DNA of 64,000 nt from Rhodococcus rhodochrous (lineage in GTDB: Bacteria; Actinomycetota; Actinomycetes; Mycobacteriales; Mycobacteriaceae). Position 1 is the stretch's first letter; each line of letters starts with the position of its first letter. A model generated the notes under the pieces. The model saw nothing but the letters and a program-made list of their open reading frames with translations. It searched no databases and was not told where the DNA came from. Positions 27,201 to 35,626 of the stretch are shown one piece after another. The translations under genes were made by a program, and so were the position numbers. The DNA lies in contig NZ_LT906450.1 in assembly GCF_900187265.1 (NCBI RefSeq), positions 1,851,444 through 1,915,443 of the forward strand. Direction: 5' to 3'.

Positions 27201-30200
27201 GACCGTCGAGTCGGAGACCGCTGCCTCGCACGCCCCGACGGGTGCGACCCTGACGATCCTCGACGACGAGCACGTCGGCCTGCGGGTTCCGCTGGTGCGC
27301 GACAAGGCTGTCGAGATCCGCCTGACCGTGCCCTCCTCGGTCGTCTCCGGTGGCGCGCCCGTCGTCACCGAGGCCGACGCCGATGCGGCGATGTCCGCGC
27401 TGCTCGGTGTCGCCGCCGGTCAGGAACTGCCCGAGGTCAAGAAGGGCGCTGCCCGCATCACCCTCGGCTGGCTGCCGGAGAAGATCGCCGACCACGCCGG
27501 TGTCACCGGTTCGGGCCTGCCCGCGAACCTGACGCCGAGCGGCAACGGTGTGCCCGATGTGCTCGTGGGTGCCTGCTGGCCGGCCGTCTTCGCTGCGTTG
27601 GGCGCCGCCCGCACCGAGACCGATCTCTCGGTCATCGAGGGCATGCTCGACCTGGTCCACCTGGATCACGCGATCGACGTCAAGAACGGTCTGCCCACCG
27701 ATCCCGCCTTCCTGGGCGTCAAGGCCGAGGTCACCGGTGTCTCCGACACCGACCTGGGTCGCGTCGTCGAGGTCGACGTGGTCATCACCGCCGACAGCGG
27801 TGACGGATCCGGCGACCGCGTGGTCGCCACCCTGGCCGAGCGGTTCGCGATCCGCGGCCGCACCGGCACCGCCGATCTCGCCGATCCGGTCCGCGCCGGT
27901 GGTGCTCTCACCGAAGCCGTCGCCGAGACGCCGCGCCGCCGCCGCCGCGACGCCGTGATCGTGGCGCCGACCGACATGAGCGCTTTCGCGAAGGTCTCCG
28001 GCGACCACAACCCGATCCATACCTCCGACAACGCCGCGCTGCTCGCCGGTCTCGGAAGCCCGATCGTCCACGGCATGTGGCTGTCGGCCGCTGCGCAGCA
28101 GGTCGTCACCGCGATCGAGCAGGACGCGAAGCTGCCGGTCCGTCGCCTGACGGCATGGACCACCCGCTTCCTGGGCATGGTCCGTCCGGGCGCGAAGATC
28201 GACGTGCGCGTCGACCGCATCGCCACGGACGGTGGAGCCGAGGTCGTCGAGGTCGGTTGCCGCGTCGACGGTGACCTTGTGATGGTCGCGACCGGCCGTA
28301 TCGCCGCGCCGAAGACCGTCTACGCCTTCCCGGGCCAGGGCATCCAGCGTCCCGGCATGGGCCTCGACGCCCGTGCCCGCTCGAAGGCCGCCCGCGAGAT
28401 CTGGGAGCGCGCCGACAAGCACACCCGCGAGGCTCTCGGCTTCTCGATCCTGGCCGTGGTCCGCGACAACCCGACGGTCCTCAAGGCCCGCGGCGTCACC
28501 CACAAGCACCCCGACGGCGTGCTGCACCTGACCCAGTTCACGCAGGTCGCGATGGCGACCCTCGGTGTCGCGCAGATCGCCGAGCTCAAGGAGGCCGGTG
28601 CGTTCGTCGACGACGCCTTCCTGGCCGGTCACTCGGTGGGTGAGTACAACGCGCTCGCCGCGGTCGCCGGTGTGCTGCCGCTCGAGGCCGTCCTCGAGGT
28701 CGTCTTCCAGCGCGGCTCCGCGATGCACGCCCTCGTGCCGCGCGACGAGCACGGCCGCTCGAACTACCGCATGGCCGCGATCCGGCCGTCGCAGTTCGGT
28801 GTGGACGACGCGGACCTGCAGGCCTTCGTCGCCGGTGTCGCCGAGGAGACCGGGGAATTCCTGGAGATCGTCAACCTCAACCTGCGCGGATCGCAGTATG
28901 CGATCGCCGGTACGGTCGCCGGCCTCGAAGCCCTCGAGTCCGTGATCGAGCGCAAGGTCGCCGAGTTCGGTGGCAAGCGCGCGTTCATCCTCGTCCCGGG
29001 CATCGACGTGCCGTTCCACTCGACCGTGCTGCGCGGCGGTGTCGACGACTTCCGTGAGCGCCTGCTCGCCCTGCTGCCGCAGGAGATCGACCCGGACATC
29101 CTCATCGGCCGGTACATCCCGAACCTCGTGCCCAAGCCGTTCGATCTGGGCCGCGAGTTCATCCAGGAGATCGCCGACCTGGTGCCGTCGCAGCCGCTCG
29201 CCGACGTCCTCGCGGACTTCGACAGCTGGTCGGCCAAGCCGGTCGAGCTCACCCGCGTGGTGCTCGCCGAGCTGCTGGCCTGGCAGTTCGCGTCGCCGGT
29301 GCGCTGGATCGAGACGCAGGACCTGCTGTTCGCCGACGAGGCCGACGGTGGTCTCGGTGTCGAGCGGTTCGTCGAGGTCGGTCTCGGTGGCGCGCCCACC
29401 GTCGCGAACCTCGCATCGCAGACGCTGAAGCTGCCCGGTCGTTTCGGTCAGCCCGTCGAGGTGCTCAACATCGAGCGCGAGGCGTCGGTCGTCTACTCGA
29501 CCGACACCGATCCCGCCCCGGTCGAGGACGACGATCCCGCCGCACCGGCCACCGAGTCCGCTCCCGCCGCCGCTGCGGCCCCGGCACCCGCCGCGGCTCC
29601 CGCTGCGCCGGCCGGTGGCCCGACGCCGGACGACATCGCCTTCAAGGCCGCAGACGCCACCAAGGTGCTCATCGCACTGTGGACGAAGCTGCGCCCGGAT
29701 CAGATCGGCCCCGCCGACACGATCGAGGCGTTGTGCGACGGCGTGTCCTCGCGCCGCAACCAGCTGCTCGTCGACCTCGGTTCCGAGCTCTCGCTCGGCG
29801 CGATCGACGGTGCCGCCGACGCCGACATGGGTGCCCTCGCCGGCACGGTCGACCGTCTCGCCCGCACCTACCGTCCCTTCGGCCCGGTGCTGTCGGACTC
29901 GATCAACGACCACCTGCGCAAGGTGTTCGGTCCGTCGGGCAAGCGTCCCGCCTACATCGCCGACCGCGTCACCAAGGTGTGGGGTCTGGGCGAGGGCTGG
30001 GCGTCGCACGTCACCGCCGAAGCTGCGCTCGGCAGCCGCGACGGTTCGTCCGTCCGCGGTGGTGACCTGGGCGGCCTGACCGACGGCGCCCTCGCGGATG
30101 CCGCTTCGGTCGACAAGCTGATCGACGCCGCCGTGCAGTCGGTGGCCTCGCGTCGCGGAATCGCCGTGTCGATGCCGTCCGCCGGTGGCGGCGGGGGAGC

Positions 30201-33200
30201 GACGGTCGACGCCGCTGCCCTCGGCGAGTTCGCCGAGCAGATCACCGGTCGCGACGGAGTGCTCGCCGGCGCTGCCCGCTTCGTGCTCGAGCAGCTCGGC
30301 CACACCGAGCAGGTCTCGGGTCTGGCAGACAAGGCCGACGACGAACTCGTCGACCTGGTCTCGGCGGAGCTCGGCTCCGATTGGCCGCGTCTGGTCGCTC
30401 CGGCCTTCGACGAGCGCAAGGCCGTCCTGATCGACGACCGCTGGGCCACCGCCCGTGAGGACCTGGCCCGTGTCTGGCTCGGCGAGCAGCTCGAGGTCGA
30501 GCGGTTCACCGGCGCCGGCCGGACCGTGGCCGCGCACGCCGAGTTCTGGGGCCGCAAGGCCACCGAGGCCGGTCGTACCGAGCTCGCGCAGACCTACGCC
30601 GCGATCGCCGGAACCGCCGTCGTCACCGAGGGTGCCGAGTACGCGGACGAGGTCGCCGTGGTCACCGGCGCCAGCAAGGGCGGTATCGGCGCAGCCGTCG
30701 CCGCGAAGCTGCTGGCCGGTGGTGCGACGGTCGTCGTGACCACGTCCTCGCTGAACGACAGCCGCCTGGGCTTCTACAAGGAGCTGTACGCACGTAACGC
30801 CCGCGCCGGCGCCGCTCTGTGGGTGGTTCCCGCGAACATGGCGTCCTACAGCGACGTCGATGCCCTGATCGAGTGGATCGGCACCGAGACCGTCGAGGTC
30901 GCCGGTGGCGCCAAGAAGCTCATCAAGGACGCGCTCACCCCGACGCTGCTCTTCCCGTTCGCCGCGCCGCGCGTGGCGGGCTCGCTCGCCGACGCCGGTG
31001 CGCGCGCCGAGATGGAGATGCGGGTGCTGCTGTGGTCGGTCGAGCGACTGATCGCCGGACTGTCGCAGATCGGGTACGACCGCGACGTCGACACCCACCT
31101 GCACGTCGTGCTGCCCGGTTCGCCGAACCGCGGCAAGTTCGGTGGCGACGGTGCCTACGGTGAGGCCAAGGCCGCACTCGACGCGATCATCAACCGCTGG
31201 AGCGCCGAGCGCACCTGGGCCGAGCGCGTCACCCTGGCCCACGCCCTCATCGGCTGGGTGCGTGGCACGGGCCTGATGGGCGGCAACGACCCGCTGGTCG
31301 AGGCCGTCGAGGCCGCCGGTGTCCGCACCTGGTCGACCGACGAGATGGCCGGCGAGCTGCTGAAGCTGGTCGGGCCGGAGGCCACGCGTCTCGCCGCCGA
31401 GGCTCCGCTCGTCGCGGACCTGACCGGTGGACTGTCCGAGGTGGACGTCGACCTGCCGGCGCTCGCGAAGCAGGCGCAGGACGCGGCCGACGCCGTCGAG
31501 GAGGACGAGGACGACACCGCGACCATCGCGGCGCTGCCCGAGCCTCCGCGCGCCGAGGCGCTGCCGACCCCCGAGTGGGGCACGGTCACCGCCGACCTCG
31601 CCGACACGGTCGTCATCGTCGGCGCCGGCGAGCTCGGCCCCTACGGTTCCGCTCGCACCCGCTTCGAGATGGAGGTCGACGAGGAACTGTCGGCCGCCGG
31701 TGTGCTCGAGCTGGCGTGGGTCACGGGGCTGATCGGCTGGGAGAACGATCCCAAGCCGGGCTTCTACGACACCGAGACCGGTGAGCTGGTGCCCGAGGCG
31801 GAGATCGCCGACCGCTACCACGACGCGGTGGTCGAGCGTTGCGGCATCCGCCGCTACGCCGACGACGGCGCGATGATCGACAACACGGCTCCGCTGCTCA
31901 CCTCGGTCTTCCTCGACAAGGACCTGTCGTTCGTCGTCGGTTCCGAGGCCGAGGCTCGCGCGTTCGTCGACTCCGATCCGGAGAACACGGTCGCGTCGGT
32001 CGACGCCGAGTCGGGCGACTGGACGGTCACCCGCAAGGCCGGCACCGAGATCCGGGTGCCGCGCAAGGCGAAGCTGACCCGCACGGTCGGCGGCCAGATC
32101 CCGACCGGCTTCGACGTCACGAAGTGGGGCATCCCCGCCGACATGGCGGACTCGGTGGACCGGGTGGGTCTGTGGAACATCGTCAGCACGGTCGACGCCT
32201 TCCTCACCGGTGGCTTCACCCCGTCCGAGCTGCTCCGCTGGGTGCACCCGTCGATGGTCGCCAACACGCAGGGCACCGGCATGGGTGGCATGTCCTCGAT
32301 GCGGTCGCTGTACATCGACACGCTGCTCGGCGAGTCGCGGGCGAACGACATCCTGCAGGAGGCCCTGCCGAACGTCATCGCCGCACACGTCGTCCAGTCG
32401 TACGTCGGTGGCTACGGCGCGATGGTGCACCCGGTCGCGGCGTGCGCCACGGCTGCGGTCTCCGTCGAGGAGGGCGTGGACAAGATCAAGCTCGGCAAGG
32501 CCGATCTGGTCGTCGCCGGTGGCTTCGACGATCTCGGTATCGAGGGCATCGTCGGCTTCGGTGACATGTCCGCGACCGCCAAGTCGGAGGACATGCAGGC
32601 CAAGGGCATCAGCGATCGTCGCTTCTCCCGCGCCAACGACCGTCGTCGCGGTGGCTTCGTCGAGTCGGCCGGTGGCGGCACCATCCTGCTCGCCCGCGGC
32701 GATGTCGCGCTCGAGATGGGCCTGCCGGTGCTCGGTGTGGTCGCCTGGGCCGGATCGTTCGCCGACGGTGTGCACACCTCGATTCCGGCGCCCGGCATCG
32801 GTGCGCTCGGTGCGGGTCGCGGTGGACGCGAGTCGGGTCTGGCGAAGGAACTGCGCAAGCTCGGTCTCACGGCCGACGACATCGCGGTGATCTCCAAGCA
32901 CGACACCTCGACCGCCGCGAACGACCCGAACGAGGCCGAGCTGCACGAGCGTCTGGCCGCTGCGCTGGGCCGCAGCGAGGGCAACCCGATGTTCGTGGTC
33001 TCGCAGAAGTCGCTGACCGGTCACGCCAAGGGCGGCGCCGCTGCCTTCCAGCTGATCGGCCTGTGCCAGGTCCTCGCGCAGGGTGTGGTTCCGCCGAACC
33101 GCAGCCTCGACTGTGTCGACGAGAAGATGGCGGAATTCGAGCACCTCGTGTGGCCGCGCACGCCGATCCGGTTCGGCGAGCAGCTTCCGCTCAAGGCGGG

Positions 33201-33525
33201 TCTGCTCACGAGCCTCGGTTTCGGGCACGTGTCGGGTCTGATCGCGGTGGTCCACCCGCAGGCGTTCGTCGAGGCGATCCCGGCCGAGCGCCGGGAGGCC
33301 TACCTGGCCAAGGCTGCCGAGCGCACCGTCGCCGGCAAGCGTCGCCTGGTGGACGCGATGACCGGTGGGGCCTCGCTCTACCAGCGGCCCGCGGATCGTC
33401 GCCTCGGCGGCGACAGCGTGCCGGCACCGGCCTCGCGTCAGCTCGAGGCGGACGTGCTGCTCTCGCCGGAGGCCCGCCTCGGTGAGGACGACGTGTACCG
33501 CTCCGGTCTGCCCGGCTGCAAGTAG
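24244..33525 (+). CDS. fas: Type I fatty acid synthase (single chain)
   Basis: A giant 3093-residue multienzyme that makes C16-C26 acyl-CoAs de novo, feeding phospholipids and mycolate precursors. Domains run in the mycobacterial order. Acyltransferase has GHSQGVL (about residue 161). Enoyl reductase has LLAGMTPTTVD (about 435). The dehydratase/MaoC region has SGDHNPIHTS (about 1251). Malonyl/palmitoyl transferase has GHSVGEYNALA (about 1461). An Ala/Pro linker precedes the carrier domain, with the phosphopantetheine Ser in DGVSSRRNQ (about 1833). Ketoreductase has VVTGASKGGIG (about 2139). Ketosynthase has the Cys in VAACATAAVS (about 2733), then KHDTSTAAND and SLTGHAKGGA. GTG at 24244 is preceded by AGGAG at 24226-24230. 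acpS follows by 29 bases. Confidence 0.97.
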   Translation: MTIDETTPGDNGRNSKASRRTTDRSTAAAPARALVDKLLAGEPYALAFGGQGAPWLTSLEELSRDNGLEPVLTDLVNRATAHLAPVASDLVVVRPTGFDPVAWILEAELADEDDAPTGPSEAALTSAAVSLPGVFLTQVAALRALANQGLDVDSVAPSAVIGHSQGVLAVESVAAAGRKDAEILAIAQLIGAAATLVGRRRGLISGAGKYPMLAVANVDPERLRAIVAEVFEGQDAERSAVVAIRNARRRVVLSGPPAALERVQQRCEQISAAETREREAKKRGGAVFSPTFEPVAAEVGFHHPAFADAVEQVADWAARCELDAELARSLAQAILVAPIDWVEQVDSAVASGASWILDLGPGELLTRMTSSGLRGQGVGIIAAATRGGQRNLLTPGAEPEVPRAWSEFAPKPAALPDGRIAVETAFTRLTGRSPILLAGMTPTTVDPKIVAAAANAGHWAELAGGGQVTEQIFADHVAELTELLEPGRAVQFNSMFLDPYLWKLHVGGKRLVPKARAAGAPFDGVVVTAGIPELDEAVQIISDLREAGIEHVAFKPGTVAQIRSVIRIANEVPDYPVIAHIEGGRAGGHHSWEDLDDLLLDTYAELRTRPNLVLCVGGGIGTPEKAADYLTGRWSTVYGFPAMPLDGILVGTAAMATLEATTAPEVKQLLVDTPGTPDWVAAGTATGGMASGRSQLGADIHEIDNAASRTGRLLDEVAGDADAVAARRDEIIEALNGTAKPYFGDLDTMTYLQWLERYLELAVGADNGAEFDCGTDLADVLAEAHTSPWLDVSWRERFRDMLQRAEARLHPVCRGPIPTLFDDDAVLERPYAAIKSLLAQYPDAGEVVLHPADVPFFVSLCRTPGKPVNFVPVVDQDVRRWWRSDSLWQAHDPRYSADQVCVIPGTVAVAGITRVDEPVGELLDRFEKATADELVAEGVEPVELAARRHRDIAPGLLDAVLSSPDVSWAGRQTRNPIHRLGDLDEWTVESETAASHAPTGATLTILDDEHVGLRVPLVRDKAVEIRLTVPSSVVSGGAPVVTEADADAAMSALLGVAAGQELPEVKKGAARITLGWLPEKIADHAGVTGSGLPANLTPSGNGVPDVLVGACWPAVFAALGAARTETDLSVIEGMLDLVHLDHAIDVKNGLPTDPAFLGVKAEVTGVSDTDLGRVVEVDVVITADSGDGSGDRVVATLAERFAIRGRTGTADLADPVRAGGALTEAVAETPRRRRRDAVIVAPTDMSAFAKVSGDHNPIHTSDNAALLAGLGSPIVHGMWLSAAAQQVVTAIEQDAKLPVRRLTAWTTRFLGMVRPGAKIDVRVDRIATDGGAEVVEVGCRVDGDLVMVATGRIAAPKTVYAFPGQGIQRPGMGLDARARSKAAREIWERADKHTREALGFSILAVVRDNPTVLKARGVTHKHPDGVLHLTQFTQVAMATLGVAQIAELKEAGAFVDDAFLAGHSVGEYNALAAVAGVLPLEAVLEVVFQRGSAMHALVPRDEHGRSNYRMAAIRPSQFGVDDADLQAFVAGVAEETGEFLEIVNLNLRGSQYAIAGTVAGLEALESVIERKVAEFGGKRAFILVPGIDVPFHSTVLRGGVDDFRERLLALLPQEIDPDILIGRYIPNLVPKPFDLGREFIQEIADLVPSQPLADVLADFDSWSAKPVELTRVVLAELLAWQFASPVRWIETQDLLFADEADGGLGVERFVEVGLGGAPTVANLASQTLKLPGRFGQPVEVLNIEREASVVYSTDTDPAPVEDDDPAAPATESAPAAAAAPAPAAAPAAPAGGPTPDDIAFKAADATKVLIALWTKLRPDQIGPADTIEALCDGVSSRRNQLLVDLGSELSLGAIDGAADADMGALAGTVDRLARTYRPFGPVLSDSINDHLRKVFGPSGKRPAYIADRVTKVWGLGEGWASHVTAEAALGSRDGSSVRGGDLGGLTDGALADAASVDKLIDAAVQSVASRRGIAVSMPSAGGGGGATVDAAALGEFAEQITGRDGVLAGAARFVLEQLGHTEQVSGLADKADDELVDLVSAELGSDWPRLVAPAFDERKAVLIDDRWATAREDLARVWLGEQLEVERFTGAGRTVAAHAEFWGRKATEAGRTELAQTYAAIAGTAVVTEGAEYADEVAVVTGASKGGIGAAVAAKLLAGGATVVVTTSSLNDSRLGFYKELYARNARAGAALWVVPANMASYSDVDALIEWIGTETVEVAGGAKKLIKDALTPTLLFPFAAPRVAGSLADAGARAEMEMRVLLWSVERLIAGLSQIGYDRDVDTHLHVVLPGSPNRGKFGGDGAYGEAKAALDAIINRWSAERTWAERVTLAHALIGWVRGTGLMGGNDPLVEAVEAAGVRTWSTDEMAGELLKLVGPEATRLAAEAPLVADLTGGLSEVDVDLPALAKQAQDAADAVEEDEDDTATIAALPEPPRAEALPTPEWGTVTADLADTVVIVGAGELGPYGSARTRFEMEVDEELSAAGVLELAWVTGLIGWENDPKPGFYDTETGELVPEAEIADRYHDAVVERCGIRRYADDGAMIDNTAPLLTSVFLDKDLSFVVGSEAEARAFVDSDPENTVASVDAESGDWTVTRKAGTEIRVPRKAKLTRTVGGQIPTGFDVTKWGIPADMADSVDRVGLWNIVSTVDAFLTGGFTPSELLRWVHPSMVANTQGTGMGGMSSMRSLYIDTLLGESRANDILQEALPNVIAAHVVQSYVGGYGAMVHPVAACATAAVSVEEGVDKIKLGKADLVVAGGFDDLGIEGIVGFGDMSATAKSEDMQAKGISDRRFSRANDRRRGGFVESAGGGTILLARGDVALEMGLPVLGVVAWAGSFADGVHTSIPAPGIGALGAGRGGRESGLAKELRKLGLTADDIAVISKHDTSTAANDPNEAELHERLAAALGRSEGNPMFVVSQKSLTGHAKGGAAAFQLIGLCQVLAQGVVPPNRSLDCVDEKMAEFEHLVWPRTPIRFGEQLPLKAGLLTSLGFGHVSGLIAVVHPQAFVEAIPAERREAYLAKAAERTVAGKRRLVDAMTGGASLYQRPADRRLGGDSVPAPASRQLEADVLLSPEARLGEDDVYRSGLPGCK

Positions 33526-33554
33526 TCGGCCGAGCAGGACGGACGAGTACCGGA

Positions 33555-33962
33555 ATGGGAGTTGCGGGTGTCGGGTTCGACCTCGTGTCGGTGCCGGAGT
33601 TCGCGGAACAGCTGAGTCGTACGGGAACGACGATGCTGGCGAACTTCACGCCGGGCGAGCGTCGCGACGCGAACACCCGCAGCTCCGATCCCGCCCGTCA
33701 CTTCGCCGCCCGGTGGGCGGCGAAGGAGGCGGTGATCAAGGCGTGGTCGGCGTCGCTGTTCGGGAGCCCCCCGGTCCTACCGGAGACGATCCATCAGCAG
33801 ATCGAAGTGGTCTCGGACGCGTGGGGTCGCCCGAGCATCCGGCTGCACCGGCAGGTCGCCGAGAAGCTGACCGGCGTCCGGATCCATGTGTCGCTGACCC
33901 ATGACGGTGACATGGCCGGCGCATTCGTCGTCCTCGACGAGGTCGACGACCGAAGTACGTAG
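33555..33962 (+). CDS. acpS: Holo-[acyl-carrier-protein] synthase AcpS
   Basis: AcpS (135 aa) transfers 4'-phosphopantetheine from CoA to the carrier domain Ser, most obviously that of the adjacent Fas. GVGFDLVSVPEF holds the metal-binding Asp, and FAARWAAKEAVIKAW carries the conserved Glu/Lys motif; HVSLTHDGDMAGAFVV is the C-terminal signature. The fas-acpS arrangement matches Rv2524c-Rv2523c. It converges on the downstream TetR gene, 13 bases away. Confidence 0.95.
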   Translation: MGVAGVGFDLVSVPEFAEQLSRTGTTMLANFTPGERRDANTRSSDPARHFAARWAAKEAVIKAWSASLFGSPPVLPETIHQQIEVVSDAWGRPSIRLHRQVAEKLTGVRIHVSLTHDGDMAGAFVVLDEVDDRST

Positions 33963-33975
33963 TAGATGTGGGGAC

Positions 33976-34009
33976 TCAGGCCGAGGGAGCGGGAGCTTCC
34001 TCGGCCTGA
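33976..34009. terminator. Hairpin covering the TetR stop codon between convergent genes
   Basis: TCAGGCCGAGG and CCTCGGCCTGA form an 11-bp stem around a 12-base loop, beginning exactly at the TetR stop codon. It could stop acpS transcripts just past their end, although half of it codes for the TetR C-terminus. Confidence 0.4.
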
Positions 34010-34761
34010 TCCGTGTCGGCCTCCTGCAGATCGGCTCGCGCCGATTCCTCGCGGCGCTTGCGTCGCTTGGCCTGGGCACGTGAGTCCTGTTCGGCGATCT
34101 GCAGATAGGCGACCATGATGCGCTTGAGCTCCACGACGGCGTCGGCGTGGGTCTGGTCGTCCTGCACCGAGAAGTTGAGCATCGAGTACACGATGTGGAC
34201 GAGCACCTCGGCCATGAGCTTGCGGCGCGGCCGCGGGGTGTCCGGGGTGAGCGGTGCCAGCATCCGCGCGACCTGCTCGGCGAACTCGCGTTCGTGGATG
34301 GCGCCGGTGGCCCGGGTGGACGGGGTGGACTGCATCGCGAGCCACACCTCGCGGCGGGACGGATCGGTGGTCCACAGTCCGGCGAGGTGGTCGACGAAGC
34401 TGTTGAGGAAGCGCAACCAGTCGACGGACGGGATCTTGCCGTTGAACTGGGCGAGTTCGCTCTGGACGCCGACGAGGTCCTGCCGGTTGAGCTCGCACAC
34501 GATCACGTACTTGTTGGCGAAGAACTGGTAGAGCGTGCCGATGGGGACGTCGGCGCGGGACGCGACCTCCTCACAGGTGAACGACTCGAAGCCGACCTCG
34601 GTGAGCAGTTCACGCGAGGCGGCCAACAGGGCGTCGAACTTGCGGCGGCTCCGCTCCTGGGTGGGCCGCCGACGCGGCACGAGCTCCTGGGGCTCGGCCT
34701 GAACCTCGAGCGCCGGATCGATCCGGCGCGGGGCGCGGCGGCCGTTCGTTGCTGACTCCAC
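33976..34761 (-). CDS. TetR/AcrR family regulator
   Basis: A 261-residue repressor. The helix-turn-helix lies at about residues 40-85 (FDALLAASRELLTEVGFESF, EEVASRADVPIGTLYQFFANK). The effector-binding domain follows, and the last 35 residues are a charged Lys/Arg then Glu/Asp-rich tail. It does not resemble mycobacterial FasR. The GTG start is at 34761. An inverted repeat at 34804-34824 just upstream may be its own operator. It lies between acpS and the ABC exporter genes and could control either, or neither; its ligand is unknown. Confidence 0.88.
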   Translation of the reverse strand: MESATNGRRAPRRIDPALEVQAEPQELVPRRRPTQERSRRKFDALLAASRELLTEVGFESFTCEEVASRADVPIGTLYQFFANKYVIVCELNRQDLVGVQSELAQFNGKIPSVDWLRFLNSFVDHLAGLWTTDPSRREVWLAMQSTPSTRATGAIHEREFAEQVARMLAPLTPDTPRPRRKLMAEVLVHIVYSMLNFSVQDDQTHADAVVELKRIMVAYLQIAEQDSRAQAKRRKRREESARADLQEADTDQAEEAPAPSA

Positions 34762-34803
34762 GCGCCCAGGCTAGCCGGACGTCCGTGCTTTCCCGAATAC
34801 TTG

Positions 34804-34824
34804 TTGTGAGTCAGAGTGTCACAA
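34804..34824. promoter_or_regulatory. TTGTGA-N9-TCACAA inverted repeat upstream of TetR
   Basis: A perfect 6-bp inverted repeat with a 9-base centre lies 43-63 bases upstream of the TetR GTG and just past the permease stop. Position suggests an autoregulatory operator; no binding evidence exists. Confidence 0.35.
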
Positions 34825-34840
34825 ACCGGGCAGCCACAGG

Positions 34841-35626
34841 TCAGCGCGCGGTCCGCTGTCGGAACAGTGCTGTGGCGGCGACCAGGCCGATCGCGGTGAA
34901 CGCCGCGCACCACCCGATCGCGACGATCGCGGACGACCCGATCCCGGTGCCGGTGAGCAGTCCCCGGACGGTCTCGATCACCGGGGTGACCGGCTGGTGT
35001 TCGGCGAAACCGCGCAGCCATCCGGGCATCGTCTCGGGCGGGACGAACGCGCTGCTCACGTAGGGGAGGAAGAGCAGGAGGAAGGTGAACCCGCTCGCGG
35101 CCTCGTCATTGCCCGCGAGCATCCCGAGCGCGGCCGAGACGGCGGAGACCGCCAGGACGAACAACGCGATGACACCCGTGGCGGCCACCCATTCGACGAG
35201 GTGGGCGTCGGGCCGGAATCCCATGAGTGCGGCCACCACGAACACCACGACGGTGCTGGCGAGATTGCGGACCAGGCTCGCGACGACGTGCGCGGTGAGC
35301 ACGGCCGACCGGGCGATGGGCATGGACCTGAACCGGTCGACGATGCCGCGGTGCATGTCGGAGGCGACCGCGACGGCCGTCTGTGCCGCCCCGAAGGAGG
35401 CCGACAGCAGCACGATGCCGGGCACGACGTAGTTGAGATAGTCGGTGCCGGTGTCGATCGCGCCGCCGAAGACGTAGACGAACAACACGAGCAGCAGGAC
35501 CGGCAGTGCGAGGCCCATGAGCAGTGCGTCGGGGCTGCGGAGCATCCGCCGCAGGTTCCGGCCGGTCACGGCGGCGTGGTCGCGCGCGGCGAAGCGGAGC
35601 GGGGTGGGGTGCGCGAGGAGTGTCAT
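34841..35626 (-). CDS. ABC-2 type exporter permease
   Basis: A 261-residue membrane protein of the DrrB/ABC-2 family. About six hydrophobic segments are seen, including LLMGLALPVLLLVLFVYVFGG, YVVPGIVLLSASFGAA and FLLLFLPYVSSAFVPPETMP, the last a typical ABC-2 motif. It should pair with the ATPase encoded just upstream, whose stop overlaps this ATG as ATGA. Such pairs export drugs, lipids or glycans. The divergent TetR gene with twin operators suggests inducible efflux. Confidence 0.92.
   Translation of the reverse strand: MTLLAHPTPLRFAARDHAAVTGRNLRRMLRSPDALLMGLALPVLLLVLFVYVFGGAIDTGTDYLNYVVPGIVLLSASFGAAQTAVAVASDMHRGIVDRFRSMPIARSAVLTAHVVASLVRNLASTVVVFVVAALMGFRPDAHLVEWVAATGVIALFVLAVSAVSAALGMLAGNDEAASGFTFLLLFLPYVSSAFVPPETMPGWLRGFAEHQPVTPVIETVRGLLTGTGIGSSAIVAIGWCAAFTAIGLVAATALFRQRTAR

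Noticed and set aside
24295-33255. A 2986-codon open frame antisense to the fatty acid synthase gene
   Set aside because: It mirrors the codon-position bias of fas in very high-GC DNA. The translation is low-complexity (Arg/Gly/Asp/Val/His-rich) with no domain, and fas on the other strand is certain.
33976-34761. TetR gene next to acpS as the FasR fatty-acid regulator
   Set aside because: Its helix-turn-helix and C-terminal sequence do not resemble M. tuberculosis FasR (Rv3208) as I recall it; only the position is suggestive.
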